DNA of 64,000 nucleotides from Mesostigma viride (lineage: Eukaryota; Streptophyta; Mesostigmatophyceae; Mesostigmatales; Mesostigmataceae): NCBI GenBank assembly GCA_009746045.1, contig RPFO01000080.1, positions 4,220,981-4,284,980 on the forward strand, given 5' to 3'. The stretch's first letter is position 1. Each line of letters opens with the position of its first letter. The notes beneath the pieces are model-generated. The model was not told the DNA's origin. It searched no databases and worked only from the letters and a program-made list of their open reading frames with translations. Both the position numbers and the translations under genes were made by a program. Shown here one piece after another: positions 1 to 12,400 of the stretch.

Positions 1-2168
1 AGCGTGTGCACCAGTTCATTCTGTACCACTGTGGCCCCAAGCCACCTTTGAAGGCTAGTCGTGGCCTGAGCATCGACATGTCAGCGCTAATTGTTTTGGA
101 AGGGATGCTGATGAGGCGGGCCAGACGATCAGGTTTTGGCTGGAGGAGGACCCTGCTGCGCCCCTGGCGCCTTCGCCCTGCTTCGAATCTCGCCAGGATC
201 TGGAAGGTATGCCTGCCGTTACGATCGACGACCTCCATTTCACCAACTGTACCACGGTGGATGGGGTGAATCAGCAGGTAGATCGTGTTCAGGCTGCCTA
301 TGCCGCCGTAGGGCTGGTGCAAAAAGCTGGCAAGGTGGTACAGGCGACAGCTGAACAGACTGGGGTGCAGGCGGTGGGTGTCATACACCAGCGGGATGGT
401 GACGTGGTGCCTGTTCATGAGCGTGTGGTGGCGGTTATAGCCGCTACTACTAGAACCTGGGATCGCGGTTTCACCCACTATTGTGAACTGAGCTCTGTGC
501 TTGGGAAGTGGGTGGGGATGCATTTGCTTTGCCGTCCCATGCTATCGGTGTGGTCTGAGACGTATCGGCTGCTAGCAGTCATGAACGCCTCCCTGCCTGG
601 GCGCCGCTGGCGGCTTCCTGCGGGGGCCCGAACTGAATGAGCTGCAGGCGGGGATCGACCTGGCACCTTTTTTGAAGGCTGTCAGGGCCCGGCCCCTTTC
701 TGACCGGGTCGTCGCTAGTGATGCTAGCAGCTCCGGCGGTGGGGTGGTCTACAGGGACCTGCCTGGGGCTGATTGCGCCCGGCTGGCAACCCGGCGCGAG
801 GCGCGGGGGTGGCGCACGACAGCGTTAACCTCTGGGAAGGACTGGGATTTTGAGCGCATGGAGGAGGGGGACTACAGCCTGCTGGGAACTGGCCACTGGC
901 GTACGACACTATCCTACAGGTGGCGGGGCCAGCCTAAAAATGTCAATGTCAAGGAGGCGATTGCTGCGACGCAAGGGGTCGAGTGGTCGTGCCGTACCAA
1001 GGCGTGTCGTGGTGAGCGAGTCGTCCGGCTCATGGACTCTAGTGCTGTGGTGGGGGCGTTTGTCAGAGGTCAGTATTCTTCGTACCGCCTCAACCAGATG
1101 GTTCGACGCTACTTCGCCCTTTCACTGGCTGCCGACAAGCACACCCACTGGGTCTGGGTGGCTTCCCACAACCCTGCTGACCAGGCCAGCCGGCGCGGCG
1201 CCTGGGTTCCCGACTTGACCAGGTGCGGTGACGTGCACCCCAACCCTGGGCCTGAGGGGGGCGCGGCGCCCTCGGGACTTTGCACTTTTGGAGGGCACAG
1301 TAAACTCTGTGTCTACCTTGCCAGCGTACCGGCGCGCGGTGGCTGTCTATGTGGTGTGGGCGCCACCTGGCCCTGTCGACCCAGCTGACGTGGAAGCCTT
1401 TTTCTGTGAGTGGATTTCTGCCGTCCACCATGGCCGGAGTGGGCGGGGACGTACCTTATGCCAGCACGCCAAGGCCTGTCTGCACCTGTACTACCCCGAC
1501 CTCGTTCGGAACTGGGTGCTGGCGGACCGCATGCTCGCTGGGTGGCAGCGGGTTCTTCTTGCAGTCAGCCCTCCGCCTATGCCCTGGCGCCTTTGCTATT
1601 TCACTGCCCTGTTGATAATGTCACCTCGACGGGTGCATTTAAGTGCGCTGATCATTTTCGCTTTCCATCAGTATTTCCGCATTAGCGAGGCACTAGGGCT
1701 GCGGGTTTGGGATGTGGCGCATCCTGGCCACCCCCTTCTCAAGCCAGGGCCCAATGTTGGTGCCCTTGTGCTTTGCAACCCCCAAACTGCGCAGTGGGCG
1801 GCCCAGCATGTCCTCGTCCGGGACCCATTTCTTTGTGGCTCCTGCGACGCTTGACAGCTGGCCAGCCCCCAGATGCACTTCTTTTTCGGAGGTTGACGAA
1901 CAGCCAGGCTAGGCAGCAGTGGGAGGCAGTGCAGGTCTGCATGGGCATCCCGGGGATGTTTTCTTTTCACAGCCTCTGGCATGGGGGGGCCGCACACAAC
2001 GGCATCGCTGGCGAGTCGCCGGAGGCCATTCAGCTGCGCGGCCGGTGGGCGTCGGCCCTTTCAGTCACGCGCTACACTGTCCACCGCAGCCTCGCTGGGC
2101 GGGACATCCCGCCGGCACTCTGGGCCCGGGCCCAGCGGCTTTTCGGCGCCACTTCGGTCGTGTTTTGA
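1..2168 (+). pseudogene. ORF2 remnant: RT (C-terminal part), RNase H, tyrosine recombinase
   Basis: Read in order with frame changes. About 1-640 holds the end of the RT, with the TIDDLHF motif at the position of the usual YxDD active site. About 672-1,260 holds RNase H, with SDASSSGG, VKEAIAATQGVEW, MDSSAVVGAF and HNPADQASR supplying the acidic residues. About 1,270-2,168 holds a tyrosine recombinase, with the first Arg in the FRISEALGL block, then an HxxR-like site (HSLWHGG, where the second catalytic Arg position reads Trp), RGRW and an RYT tyrosine. It is broken by frameshifts near 200, at 640 (a 4-nt insertion relative to copy C), just after the 2A-like motif and near 1,850. The altered HxxR and the breaks mean it is not functional. 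Confidence 0.85.
1227..1253 (+). other. 2A-like ribosome-skipping motif (GDVHPNPGP) in copy A
   Basis: The residues GDVHPNPGP are in frame with RNase H, directly after its HNPADQASR block and the stretch GAWVPDLTRC. The canonical 2A core is D(V/I)ExNPGP; here His replaces Glu and the NPGP tail is intact. The same motif sits at the same place in copies C and D. In copy A an extra G just after the motif shifts the frame. Confidence 0.6.
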
Positions 2169-2602
2169 CGTCTTCCAGTTTTTATCTCTCTTCTTTTAGC
2201 TATCAACTGACCTCACCCCTGCGTGGGAGGTCAGGGGGGAAATGGTTTAACTAACCCGAGGGTGAGCCTGCGTTGGGACAAAGTATCCCCACAGCTAGTG
2301 TAGTAATGTTATCTTTTTTGCATATCAAACGTATTTTCGGCTGTCAGCCATGTAAGGAGATGTGGGTAGAGCAGGGGCACAGCGGCTGTGGGCTGGCCCT
2401 GCAAATTCACATCGCGTGCTCACCCTAGCATACAGATGGCGGTGTTGCCATCTGGTAGACAAGTCTGTGTTATTTTACCGTAAAGAGCTAGCACACATAT
2501 TGTAAAAACGGTATCCTTAAAGGGTGGCTATGCCGTTGTAATAGAGCCCCAGATGAAAAGTCAACCATGCAAAACGGTATAGAGCAAAAATGCCCGGCCG
2601 AC

Positions 2603-3262
2603 CAGGGGGGGTGTCCGAAACAAAAATATCAGACACATACGCTGAAATTTTCCAAAAGTTGGCCCTTGGACCCTACCTACCTAGCACGTAGGCGCTATAC
2701 CTAGCAAAACCCTGAGGTCCCAAGGGTTATAGGGGTCGACCTAGGGAGCAAAATGATCAGCTCCGCGAGCTCTACAGTTTGAGCATATTGGTGTATGGGA
2801 AAATTCCGGTTTTCTAAAATGGGTCATTGGCCGGCGCGACGCGATACTGGCACGGCACGGCGCTGGATAGCCGAAGCCTTGTAGTGGTGGCAGACGGCAG
2901 CATACTTCCGTGCCTAGGGGCAGCACCATCTTGCGGGCAACCCCCCCCCCTCTATGGCCCTGCCAAAATTTTGACTGCAGATTTGGGTTCAGCTCGCCAA
3001 GTGCTATCAGTTTGTCTGTCAAACCGTTTCGAAATTCCGACCATACAGGGAGCTAGCAGAAATCCAAGTGTTTTGTTGTAAAAAACCCATATCGGCCCGG
3101 CACCCTACCTACCTACCCTTTAAGTTAACGGTTTTTGAGGCTCTGTAACTTCTAACCTAGAGACCCCCTGGGGTTGCGACCAGTGGCAAACATGCTTGTT
3201 TTCGCGAGATCTCCTCGAATCCAGCATCGTGTGAATTTTCTTGTTTTTGGACACCCCCCCTG
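2603..3262. mobile_element. MITE with CAGGGGGGGTGTCC inverted ends
   Basis: The ends are inverted repeats: left CAGGGGGGGTGTCC, right GGACACCCCCCCTG, with similarity continuing inward (CGAAACAAAA against TTTTTGT). Flanking direct repeats GGCCGAC lie at 2,596-2,602 and 3,263-3,269. It sits in an LRR intron whose other copies read straight through this point. No transposase is encoded in the 660 bp. The CAGGG start suggests the hAT superfamily, although the visible duplication is 7 bp rather than the usual 8. Confidence 0.65.
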
Positions 3263-3402
3263 GGCCGACCGTACCAATTCTATGTTTTCCTGATATACTT
3301 CAACGACCACCCGGCAATTGTGGGCTGTTGACGAGGTAATGCAGCCACTGGAAAACGCCAGGCCCCAATACATAGCCAGCTGGCAAAAATAAACTGACTT
3401 AC

Positions 3403-6400
3403 AGGTGCTGCAGGGAGGATAGAGACCCCAGCTCCCGTGGGATGCCACCGCCCAGGCTGTTATCGGACAGGTCCCTGGGGCAAGAGACAAGCATCGTATC
3501 ACGCATGCAGGTGTCAACAAGGGGTACGCAGAGCCAGGGTGGCAGATCAAATGCCCACGAGTTCACATTGGCCCTCATCAACCAAGAGCGATGCGCTTGC
3601 GGCTCGTGGCAAGCACAAGAAAAGTAATGCTGCTGCACTATCCTGGTATGAATGATGAGATTTAAAAAGGTGACCATGCCGTTGCCATAGAGCCCCAGAT
3701 AAAATGTCAACCATGCAAAACGGTACAGAGCTAAAATGCCCGGCCAACCTGCCCGATTCCACGTTTTCCTGACATCAACCGCCCTGAAATAGTGGGCTGT
3801 TGACGAGGTGATGCAGCCACTGGGAAATGCCAGGCCCCAAAACACAACCAGCTGGCACAAATAAGTTGACTTACAGCTCCTGCAGGGAGGCTAACCAACC
3901 CAGCTCCCGTGGGATGCCACCGCTCAGGCTGTTATCGGACAGGTCCCTGGGGGGAGGACAAGCAGCGCATCATGCATGCAGGTTTTAGCAAGGAGGAAGC
4001 AGGGCCAGGGAGGCAGCTCGAATGCCAGCGAGTTCACATTGGCCCTCATCAGCGATGTGCTTGCGACTGACGGCAGGCACAATAAAAGTCCCGCTGCTGC
4101 ATTATCTTGCACAGGCCGGATAAATATAAATGATATTTATGGATTTAAAATAGAAAGATTTAAAAATACTGAATATGTAAACCTCTAAATACATTTGCAA
4201 AGGTTTGCCGGACCCAGCAAAAGTATTTAAATACATTTGCTGACGATCCCGAGTGGCGCAAAAATATTTAAATATATTTACGCGGGCGCTTACAAGATAG
4301 AAAAATATTTAAATGTATTTTGCGAGGATCCGTGTTATGAATAAAATATTTAATTATGTTTAAATAAAATTCACATGCATATATTTGTAAATACCCTGGT
4401 GTATATTTAGATATCTTGGGTAGTATATGCATATATAACCGCAAAATCGGGAGCCTTTCCAACACCCCCCAGCGCCCACAACCCCCCTTTCCAGCCTGGC
4501 GGCCACTCGCTACTGTACAGTACACGCGAAGGTCGTCACCCCATGAGCCGCGCCCGGCCGGAAAAAATGTAAGCAAAGATCTCTAAACTATAGCTGAACT
4601 GTTGGCTAAAGTATTTAAATAATATTTAAATATATTTAGCCACGACAAAAATTTCAGGGGAAGTATTTAAATATATTTGACGTGCTCCTATTTTTGCGCC
4701 CAAGTATTTAAATATATTTAGAAGCTCCCCGCTTTGTGGTGGAAATATTTAAATACACCTGAAACTCGCCCTCCCTCTCGAGGAAGTATTTCAATACTAT
4801 TTAAAAGGATTTTGCTACCTTCGGAAAATATTTAAATACTCTTTAAATAATATTTATCCGGCCTGTGTTATCTTGATACGAATCATGAGATATGGTTTGC
4901 CATGCCTTTGTCGTAAAGCGCCAGATGACAAGTCAACCATGCAATACGGTATGCAGTGAAAACGCCCGGCCAACCTGCCCAATTCCACATTTTCCTGACG
5001 TCAACCTCCACCCAGCAATGATCGGCTGCTGACGAGGTAATGCAGCCACTGTGAAATGCCAGGCCCCAAAACATAACCAGCTGGCACAAAAAGACTGACT
5101 TACAGGGACCGCAGAAAGGCTAGAGACCCCAGGAATCGTGGGATGAAACCGCTCAGGCGACTTAAGGACAGGTCCCTGTGGGCAGAGACAAGCAGCGCAC
5201 CCTGCATGCAGGTGTCAACAAGGAGTCCGCAGGGCCAGGGAGGCAGCCCAAATTCGCGCGAGTTCACATTGGCCCTCATCAACCACGAGCGATGCACTAG
5301 CGATTGGTGGCAAGCACAAGACAGGTCCTGCTGCTGCATTATCCTGGTACGAATGATGAGACTCCTACAGGGTGGCCATGCGCTTATAATAGAATACCAG
5401 ATGAAAAGTCAACCATGCAAAACAGTATGCAGCGAAAACGCCCGGCCAACCTGCCCAATTCCACGCCTGGCATCAACCTCCACCCAGCAATTGTGGGCTG
5501 TTGACGAGGCAATGCAGCCACTGGGAAATGCCAGGCCCCAAAACACAACCAGCTGGCACAAAAAGGTTGACTTACAGGTACTGCAGGGAGGAAAGAGACC
5601 CCAGCTCCCGTGGGATTACACCGCTCAGCCTGTTATGGTACAGGTCCCTGGGGGCAGGGACAAGCAGCGCATCACACATGCAGGTGTCAACAAGGAGTAA
5701 ACAGAGCCAGGGAGGCAGATCAAATGCACGCAAGTTCATGTGGGTCCGCATCAACCAAGAGCGATGCGCTTGCGGCTGGTGGCAAGCACAAGAGAGGTCC
5801 TGCTGCGGCATTATCCTAGTATGAATGATGAGATTCTGAAAGGGTGGCCATGCTGTTGTGATAGAGCCCCAGATGAAAAGTCAACCATGCAAAACGGTAT
5901 GCAGTGAAGATGCCCGACCGACCTGCCCAATTCCACGTTTCCCTGACGTCACCCCCCACCCAGCAATTGTGGGCTGTTGACGAGGCAATGCAGCCATGGG
6001 CAAATGCCAGGCCCCAATACATAGCAAGCTGGCACATATAAATTGACTTACAGATTCTGCAGGGAGGCTAGAGACCCCAGCTCCCGTGGGATGACACCGC
6101 TCAGGCTGTTATAGGACAGCTCCCTGGGGCAAGAGACAAGCAGCGCAAATCATGCATGCAAGTGTCAACAAGGAGTCCGCAGAGCCAGGGAGGCAGCTCG
6201 AATGCCCGCGAGTTCAAATTGGCCCTCATCAACCAAGAGCGATGCGCTTGCGGCTCGTGGCAAGCACAAGAAAGGTCTTGCTGCGGCATTATCCTAGTAT
6301 GAATGATGAGATTCTGAAAGGGTAGCCATGCTGTTGTCATAGAGCCCCAGATGAAAAGTCAAACATGCAAAACGGTATGCAGTGAAAATGGCGGGCCGAC

Positions 6401-9400
6401 CTGCCCTACACCACGTTTTCCTGACGTCAACCACCACCCACCAATTGTGGGCTGTTGACGAGGTAATGCAGCGATGGGCAAATGCCAGGCACCAAAACAT
6501 AACCAGCTGGCACAAGTAAGTCTGCAGAGAAGGCAAAAACCTTGCTCAGATGGGATGGTCCCGGTTAGCCTGCTAGATCGCACTGCTGGGCTCCTGCGTT
6601 ATAAGAAACAAGAAGCAACCGTTAGCAGTGCCGGGGCTTCGCAAAAAGGCAAGTCCAAGGACTGTGACGATTTCCTAGTGCTTATGTCAAGTAGAACTCC
6701 AAAAAACTTGCAACACTCTGCAGCAATGCTGGCACTCCAGTGGTAGCCTGAAATTGATGCTGGCACCCAGCATTTCGGTGCTACCACAGCCCGTGATTGG
6801 CTCCGCACGGGCTGCACATGCAGACTGAAGTATGCTTCCTCGAAGCAGACATGTGCGCTGTCACCCTGGCATAGATAGAGGGGAAATTTCCCGCTGGCAA
6901 TTCCAAAGCATTGCAAGCCATCTCACAATGAAAAATTATTACAATCCATTTCTGCCCTTGCTTAATTGCTTTGCATGCATCACCACAGAACATCAAATTC
7001 ATTACAATATATGTGCTAGCTCTATACGGTGGAATAACACAGACTTGTCTACCAGATGACCACATGGCCATCTGTATGCTAGGGTGAGCACGCGATGTGA
7101 ACTTACAGGGCCAGCCCACAGCAGCTGTGCCCCTGCTCTATCCCTTGTGCCAGGGTGGGTGGGTGGGAGGCAGAAGAAACAACCTGCTTCCCTAGAATGG
7201 AAGCCCACCCTTTATAGCAACCACCTGCCCAGCCACTGCTACATGGGTGGGTTGGGTACAGCTGCCCAGCCAACCGCTACCTAGGTGGCATGGGACGGGT
7301 GCCAGCACAAAAAAATATATTTATCTTTTTTTGCTATACGGCACTGCATTCTCAGCTCAGCAGGTTAGTCATAGATAAAATGAGCATAGCTCACCAAATC
7401 CATTTTTGGCCTTGCTTTGTTTTGCATGCATCACCACAAAACATCAAATTTATCACAATAGTAGTATAGGTGCTTGAGCTAAGGTCCATTGGAGTGCCTT
7501 CATACCAGAGAAACAAGTTGATTACAATAAGTGTGTGCAGGCTTGAACAGTTGAGCCTAGCCACACCCTCAAAATCATTGGACAAGTCATTGTCAAGTTA
7601 GGCCAGTTCACCATGCTGGGGCCCAGCACATGCCCCCTCGGTCCAATCTTGTCCCCAACAGCAGCGAGTGTGGGTGGGTGGGAGCTGCAAAAAGGCCTCC
7701 CTACGTTCACCACACCACTCTTAGTACGTGTGAAAATGTATAACAAAGCACATGCTCTCAAGGTGACGCGCCTCCCTCAAAAGGGTGGGCACGGTTGACA
7801 GTAGGCACTAGTACCGGCGCACCGCCGGTCCTCTTCTACTCTAGTCCTATGTAACACAAGCACCTCACATGGTGTAGGTGACGTACGGTAGAGCTACGCT
7901 ACAGGCGGCAGATCGGCCCCCTTTGAGCCTGCCGCAACATAACTATAAAATGAGCAGATAGCTCAAAAAATAGGTGCTGGAGCGAAGGTCCATTGGAGTG
8001 CCTTCATACCAGAGAAACAAGTTTATTACAATAAGTGTGTGCAGGCTTGAACAGTTGAGCCTAGCCACACCCTCAAAATCATTGGACAAGTCATTGTCAA
8101 GTTAGGCCAGTTCACCATGCTGGGGCCCAGCACATGCCCCCTCGGTCCAATCTTGTCCCACACCTCCATCTCTGGCCACCCAGGCCGTTTCCAGCCCTGG
8201 TGGTAGGAACACAACCACTTGGAAAGCTGGGCTCTTGTTGGCATGATGATACCCCCCCTCCCGCCCCCGTGTGGCCGCTACGATTTCCCGGCGGACGCAG
8301 GGCGGAGCCACATGCGTTTCCCCGATTAGAGGGGCGCATCCCAGTGCTGCCACCTGACTTACGCCACCTGGGAATGTCTCTAGCTCACCCAACCACCATC
8401 ACCAGCCCCACCGACAAAGCCGCTGGGCTTCCCCGGGAGTAGAGCCACTGCCACTAGCTCTATGTTCCCCCGATTGTGATGATGACGATGGCTCCGGACC
8501 TCCTGGTGCCAAGGGCTCACCATCACCATGGTCTCACGAGCCTTGACGCTGCCGCAGCGGAGTCGAGCTTTATGGTATACCACCATGGTATGATGCATTT
8601 TATAAAACAACCCCGACCTCACTGCCGGGTTCCATGCACACCACCCCTCGCGGGAGGGCGCTGGAAAACGGCAAAGGCAAAGCGGAGCCCGCCGCCTTTG
8701 GGTGGTTTCCAGAGCCGAGGAAGTTTTTTTTGCTGGGCTTGCCAGGCCGCATGGGATTTTGCAAGGAATTTATAAATGCGCAAGGCATACCCAGGGTTTT
8801 CCGCAGCTTCCCACCACTCCCTTATCGCCAAGGGCAGAAGGGGCCTGCTCGCCGAAGGACCGAGAGGGTACGGGCCCCATGCCGACAGCACGCCCCGTCC
8901 CACAGCAGCCGCTGCCATCGGAGCACAATTCTCTGCCTCTGGTTGCTTTTGACCCCACTCTGTCTGAAAAAATGCCCTGCTTCCCTCGTGCACGCCGCTA
9001 CGGGGAGGAAATCCCTGGCAGACACTATACTCGAGGGCAAAACTAGCGCTTCCTTCAGGGATCGTCGCCTCGTGCTGTCCTTTCGCAGGGCTCTCCGCCA
9101 AAATCCGCCTTCTCTAAAACCCTGCCCTCTTTCCTGACTTTCGAAATCAAAGTCACTACGTGTTCCCAACTGGAGCCCGGCCAGCGCACCCCAGAGCCAT
9201 GGGGGAACACCCCAGGACCAGCACTACAACCCTTCACCAATATTTCGAAAAACAGCGGGTTACCTCCCCGTAAAATGGGGGGGGAGGCCGGCAGCGTCGA
9301 CTTACACTGGGCGTAGCCGCCATAGTGGCCGCAAAGCGGCCCCCATAGCGGCCAGCCCCCCTTTTCTCACGTTGGAAACTTGCAAGCTGCAAAAAGGCCT

Positions 9401-12400
9401 CCCTACGTTCACCACACCACTCAAGTGTGAAAATGAATAACAAAGCACATGCTCTAAAGGCGCCGCGCCCCCCTCAAAAGGGCGGGCACGGTTGACAGTA
9501 GGCACTAGTACCGGCGCACCACCGGTCCTCTTCTACTCTACTCCTATGTAACACAAGCACCTCACATGGTGTAGGTGACGTACGGTAGAGCTACGCTACA
9601 GGCGGCAGATCGGCCCCCTTTGAGCCTGCCGCAACACAACTATAAAATGAGCAGATAGCTCAAAAAATATGTGCTAGCTCTATACGGTGGAATAACACAG
9701 GCTTGTCTACCAGATGACCACATGCATGGCCATTTGAATGCTAGGGTGAGCACACTATGTGAATTTGCAGGGCCAGCCCACAGCAGCTATGCCCCTGCTC
9801 TACCCACATCTCTTAATGGCCGAAAATACGTATGATATGCCAAAAAGAAACTTAGCTACACTAGCTACGGGGGTACTTTTGTCCCAATCCAGGTTTACCC
9901 TGGGGTTAGTAAAACCATTTCCCCCCTGACCCCTCACACAAGGGTGAGGTCAGTTGATAGATGTCAAGACTCTGGGCCTGGGCCCAGAGTGCCGGCGGGA
10001 TGTCCCGCCCAGCGAGGCTGCGGTGGACAGTGTAGCGCGTGACTGAAAGGGCCGAAGCCCACCAGCTGGGCAGCTGAATGGCCTCCGCCGACTCGCCAGT
10101 GATGCCGTCGTGCGTGGCCCCCCATGCCGGAGGCTGTGAAAAGAAAACATCCCCGGGATGCCCTTACGAGCCTGCACTGCCTCCCACTCCTGCCTAGCCT
10201 GGCTCAAAATCGCACCCCGTGAGCGGGGTAGTAAGTTCAGTACGTCCACCTGGCCGCCTTCCCCCGGACCAGGCAAGGCCAAGCGTGCGGCTACTAACGG
10301 TTCGTAAGGGGCTCCTTCAGCATATTCATCCCCATCCACTACAGATCCTACCATTGCAGCTACGGAACTACCGTTCCGGTGGACAAAGGACCTGCAAGCA
10401 TCATCAATCCCATCTAGGGCCACCTGCTGCAGTGGCCCGGGCGCACGGGCTGACACTTCAGCAGGCGGCTCCCCCCCCCCCCCCCCATCCGGTTTAATGT
10501 TATAACCGCTTGACAGGCTAGCATGTGCGCATGTAACGCTCGACGCATCCTATCGCGCCTACGGCCTGAGCATACCTGCTGCCACCCGTCACGAGCTGGA
10601 ACCGGAGCTGGAAGAGGCAGTGGGAGAAGGCACCGCTCCCTTACTTGTTGTTGTTGTTGTTGGAGGGACCGGCCTGCCGCTTCCCCTTGCCGGGGCCCTG
10701 CTCCAGCAGGCTCCAGCTGGCATGTAGTCATCAGTTTCGCCAGATACTCTGCTGCTGCCAGATCCAGGGTGACTTCCGAGCGTGGCGTGGCCCAGTAGCC
10801 AAACCCATCGTGTCGAGCACGCCCGCCATCTGCTGGGCGAGCATACGACGCTCCCACCTGCCGGCCCACTGCCAGTGCTGACAGAATTAGCGTCGCGCGG
10901 ATGGACTTCCCTCCTACGCTCTCCGCGCAGTCCAGCATCCCCGGCAGCACTGCCTCCAGCATGTTGCTCAGCAGGACTTGCGCTGCGTTCCTGCTCAGCG
11001 CCACACCCTTCGTGCGCGCTAGCCTCCCGGCACTCGCTGACGGCGCAGGGCTCGCTGCCGGCGCAGCCTTTGCCTGCTCCAGCAACTTGGTAATGGCAGC
11101 CAGCAACTGCCCAACTTCTCCACCGATGGGGCCGTTGCCAGGCCTGGATGGCATTCCGCCCGCTAGCGTCGCATAGCCTGTCGCGGTTCCCATCAATCGG
11201 GCCATGTCTCGATCTCGGGCCGCCACAGCCGGGTTCGCTCCACCCGCGACGCCATCCTCCTCCCCATCTCGCCTCCCCCCCGCTCCACACAGCTGGAAGG
11301 GGAACACCCCCTGTTAGCACCCAACTTGGCGCAGGTGGAGGATCGCCTCGGCAATGGCCTCCCCCAGCTGTTCTGCAATCACGTCGGCCAGATCCTCCTC
11401 CCCATCCCAATCGATGGTAAAGCCGCTCTCGTCCAAAGACTTCAGCACATTCCCTCCCTCCTTATTGTGTATAGGGGTACCCACGTGACGCAGTCTACGT
11501 GATAATTAATTAATTAATCCCAGTCGATGGTAAAGCCCCGCACCTCCAACGACTTCAGCACATTCTTGGCCCGACCCAGGTAGAGTAGCTTCACCCGTTC
11601 TAGCCTATGGTTCGCCCCCAAGATCGCCCGAGCCGCCATGGCAGCCACCTTCAGAGCACATCCTTCTTTGGCAGCACTGTTCAGCTTCTGCATAGAGCTC
11701 CTGTCTGGGTCAGTCACCGTGGTCATGGTGAGTTAGACTGCGTAAATGATTCGCCTTGTGGTTACGTTATTTGCAATTGTGTTAACGTGAGGGTTCTCAG
11801 GCAAAAGAAACAACCTGCTTCCCTAGAATGGAAGCCCACCTTTTATGGCAACCAACTTGCCCAGCCAACCACTTCCTGGGTGACTTGGGTATGGGTGCTA
11901 ACACAAAAATAAAGTTTTAGGGGTTTTTGTGTTTTTTTTTTTGTTTTATGCGGCATTGCATTCTCAGCTAAGCAGGTTAGCCACAGATAAAATGACCACA
12001 GCTCACCAAAGTATTACAAAGCTCTCTGATTAGAAACCAGGAATGGAATTTACAAGATATTCACCGTGGTTTAGGAGAATAACCAAATATTCGAGAGTGT
12101 TAGTGTGGACATTGGCGGAGTATACAACGTACAACTTGGTCAGGGCTGTCAAAGAACCCAGCTCTCTTGCCACAGTCCCAGAAAGATATAGATAATCCCT
12201 GCATCAACAGAAGACAGCAAACCCTCAAAAGAGAACATGATAGCATGTGGCATGTGTTCATGTAGCATATGGCACAATCATGTCATTAGCTAAATCTTGA
12301 GTGAATGCTTGTTTTTTTTCCATGTATAAAAAGGCTAGGCTAACAAAGACAGAGTGCCGTGCATCTGTAGCATGAACAATGGGGCAACAACTCTGTGAAC

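Larger units (their letters stand above)
1..2514 (+). mobile_element. YR retrotransposon, copy A (5' end outside window)
   Basis: This is the 3' part of a DIRS-order retrotransposon. The window opens inside the reverse transcriptase and continues through RNase H, a tyrosine recombinase and the 3' non-coding B1 segment (about 2,170-2,514). B1 is shared with the copies ending near 26,166 and 35,856. It breaks off at about 2,514, directly against LRR intron sequence, so the B1 end and any A2-B2 are missing. The copy is near-identical to 49,386-51,295 (copy D) but keeps the recombinase C-terminus that D lacks. The YR catalytic motifs argue against an LTR or LINE class. Confidence 0.88.
2515..6590 (-). 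repeat. LRR exon-intron tandem array 1 (about 475-bp unit)
   Basis: Head-to-tail units each hold one LRR exon and about 400 nt of intron. Exons start (low coordinate) at 3,403, 3,875, 5,104, 5,576 and 6,052. The spacing is 472, 1,229, 472 and 476; the 1,229 gap returns to about 471 once the 758-bp MITE at 4,110-4,867 is removed. Introns share recognisable blocks, for example ATGAAAAGTCAACCATGCAA and TTGTGGGCTGTTGACGAGG, and each donor appears as ACTTAC on the plus strand. A further decayed LRR lies at about 6,515-6,590 without a usable donor. The 2,515-2,602 and 3,263-3,402 pieces are one intron split by a second MITE. Confidence 0.88.
6944..12009 (-). mobile_element. YR retrotransposon, internally deleted minus-strand copy
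   Basis: Reading leftward: A1 leader (12,009 to about 11,730), ORF1, a junction where ORF1/ORF2 linker sequence is fused directly to the recombinase C-terminus (about 10,205), B1 (about 9,950-9,668, interrupted, resuming at 7,464), A2 (about 7,405-7,180) and B2 (about 7,170-6,944). A complete non-autonomous element is nested in B1. This is the only copy here with the full B1-A2-B2 tail, and it defines the split-direct-repeat plan. ORF1 is near-identical to that of copy B, in inverted orientation. Locus 2 (about 57,045) carries the uninterrupted site, so the insertion post-dates the LRR-locus duplication. Confidence 0.85.

Noticed and set aside
1-2514. LTR retrotransposon or LINE identity for the RT-bearing elements
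   Set aside because: A tyrosine recombinase with R, HxxR, W and Y motifs replaces integrase or endonuclease, and the tails are split direct repeats rather than LTRs or poly-A.
6515-6590. Sixth functional LRR exon of array 1
   Set aside because: LRR residues are visible (SSRLTGTIPSEQG) but the donor is lost and the spacing is off, so it is treated as decayed.
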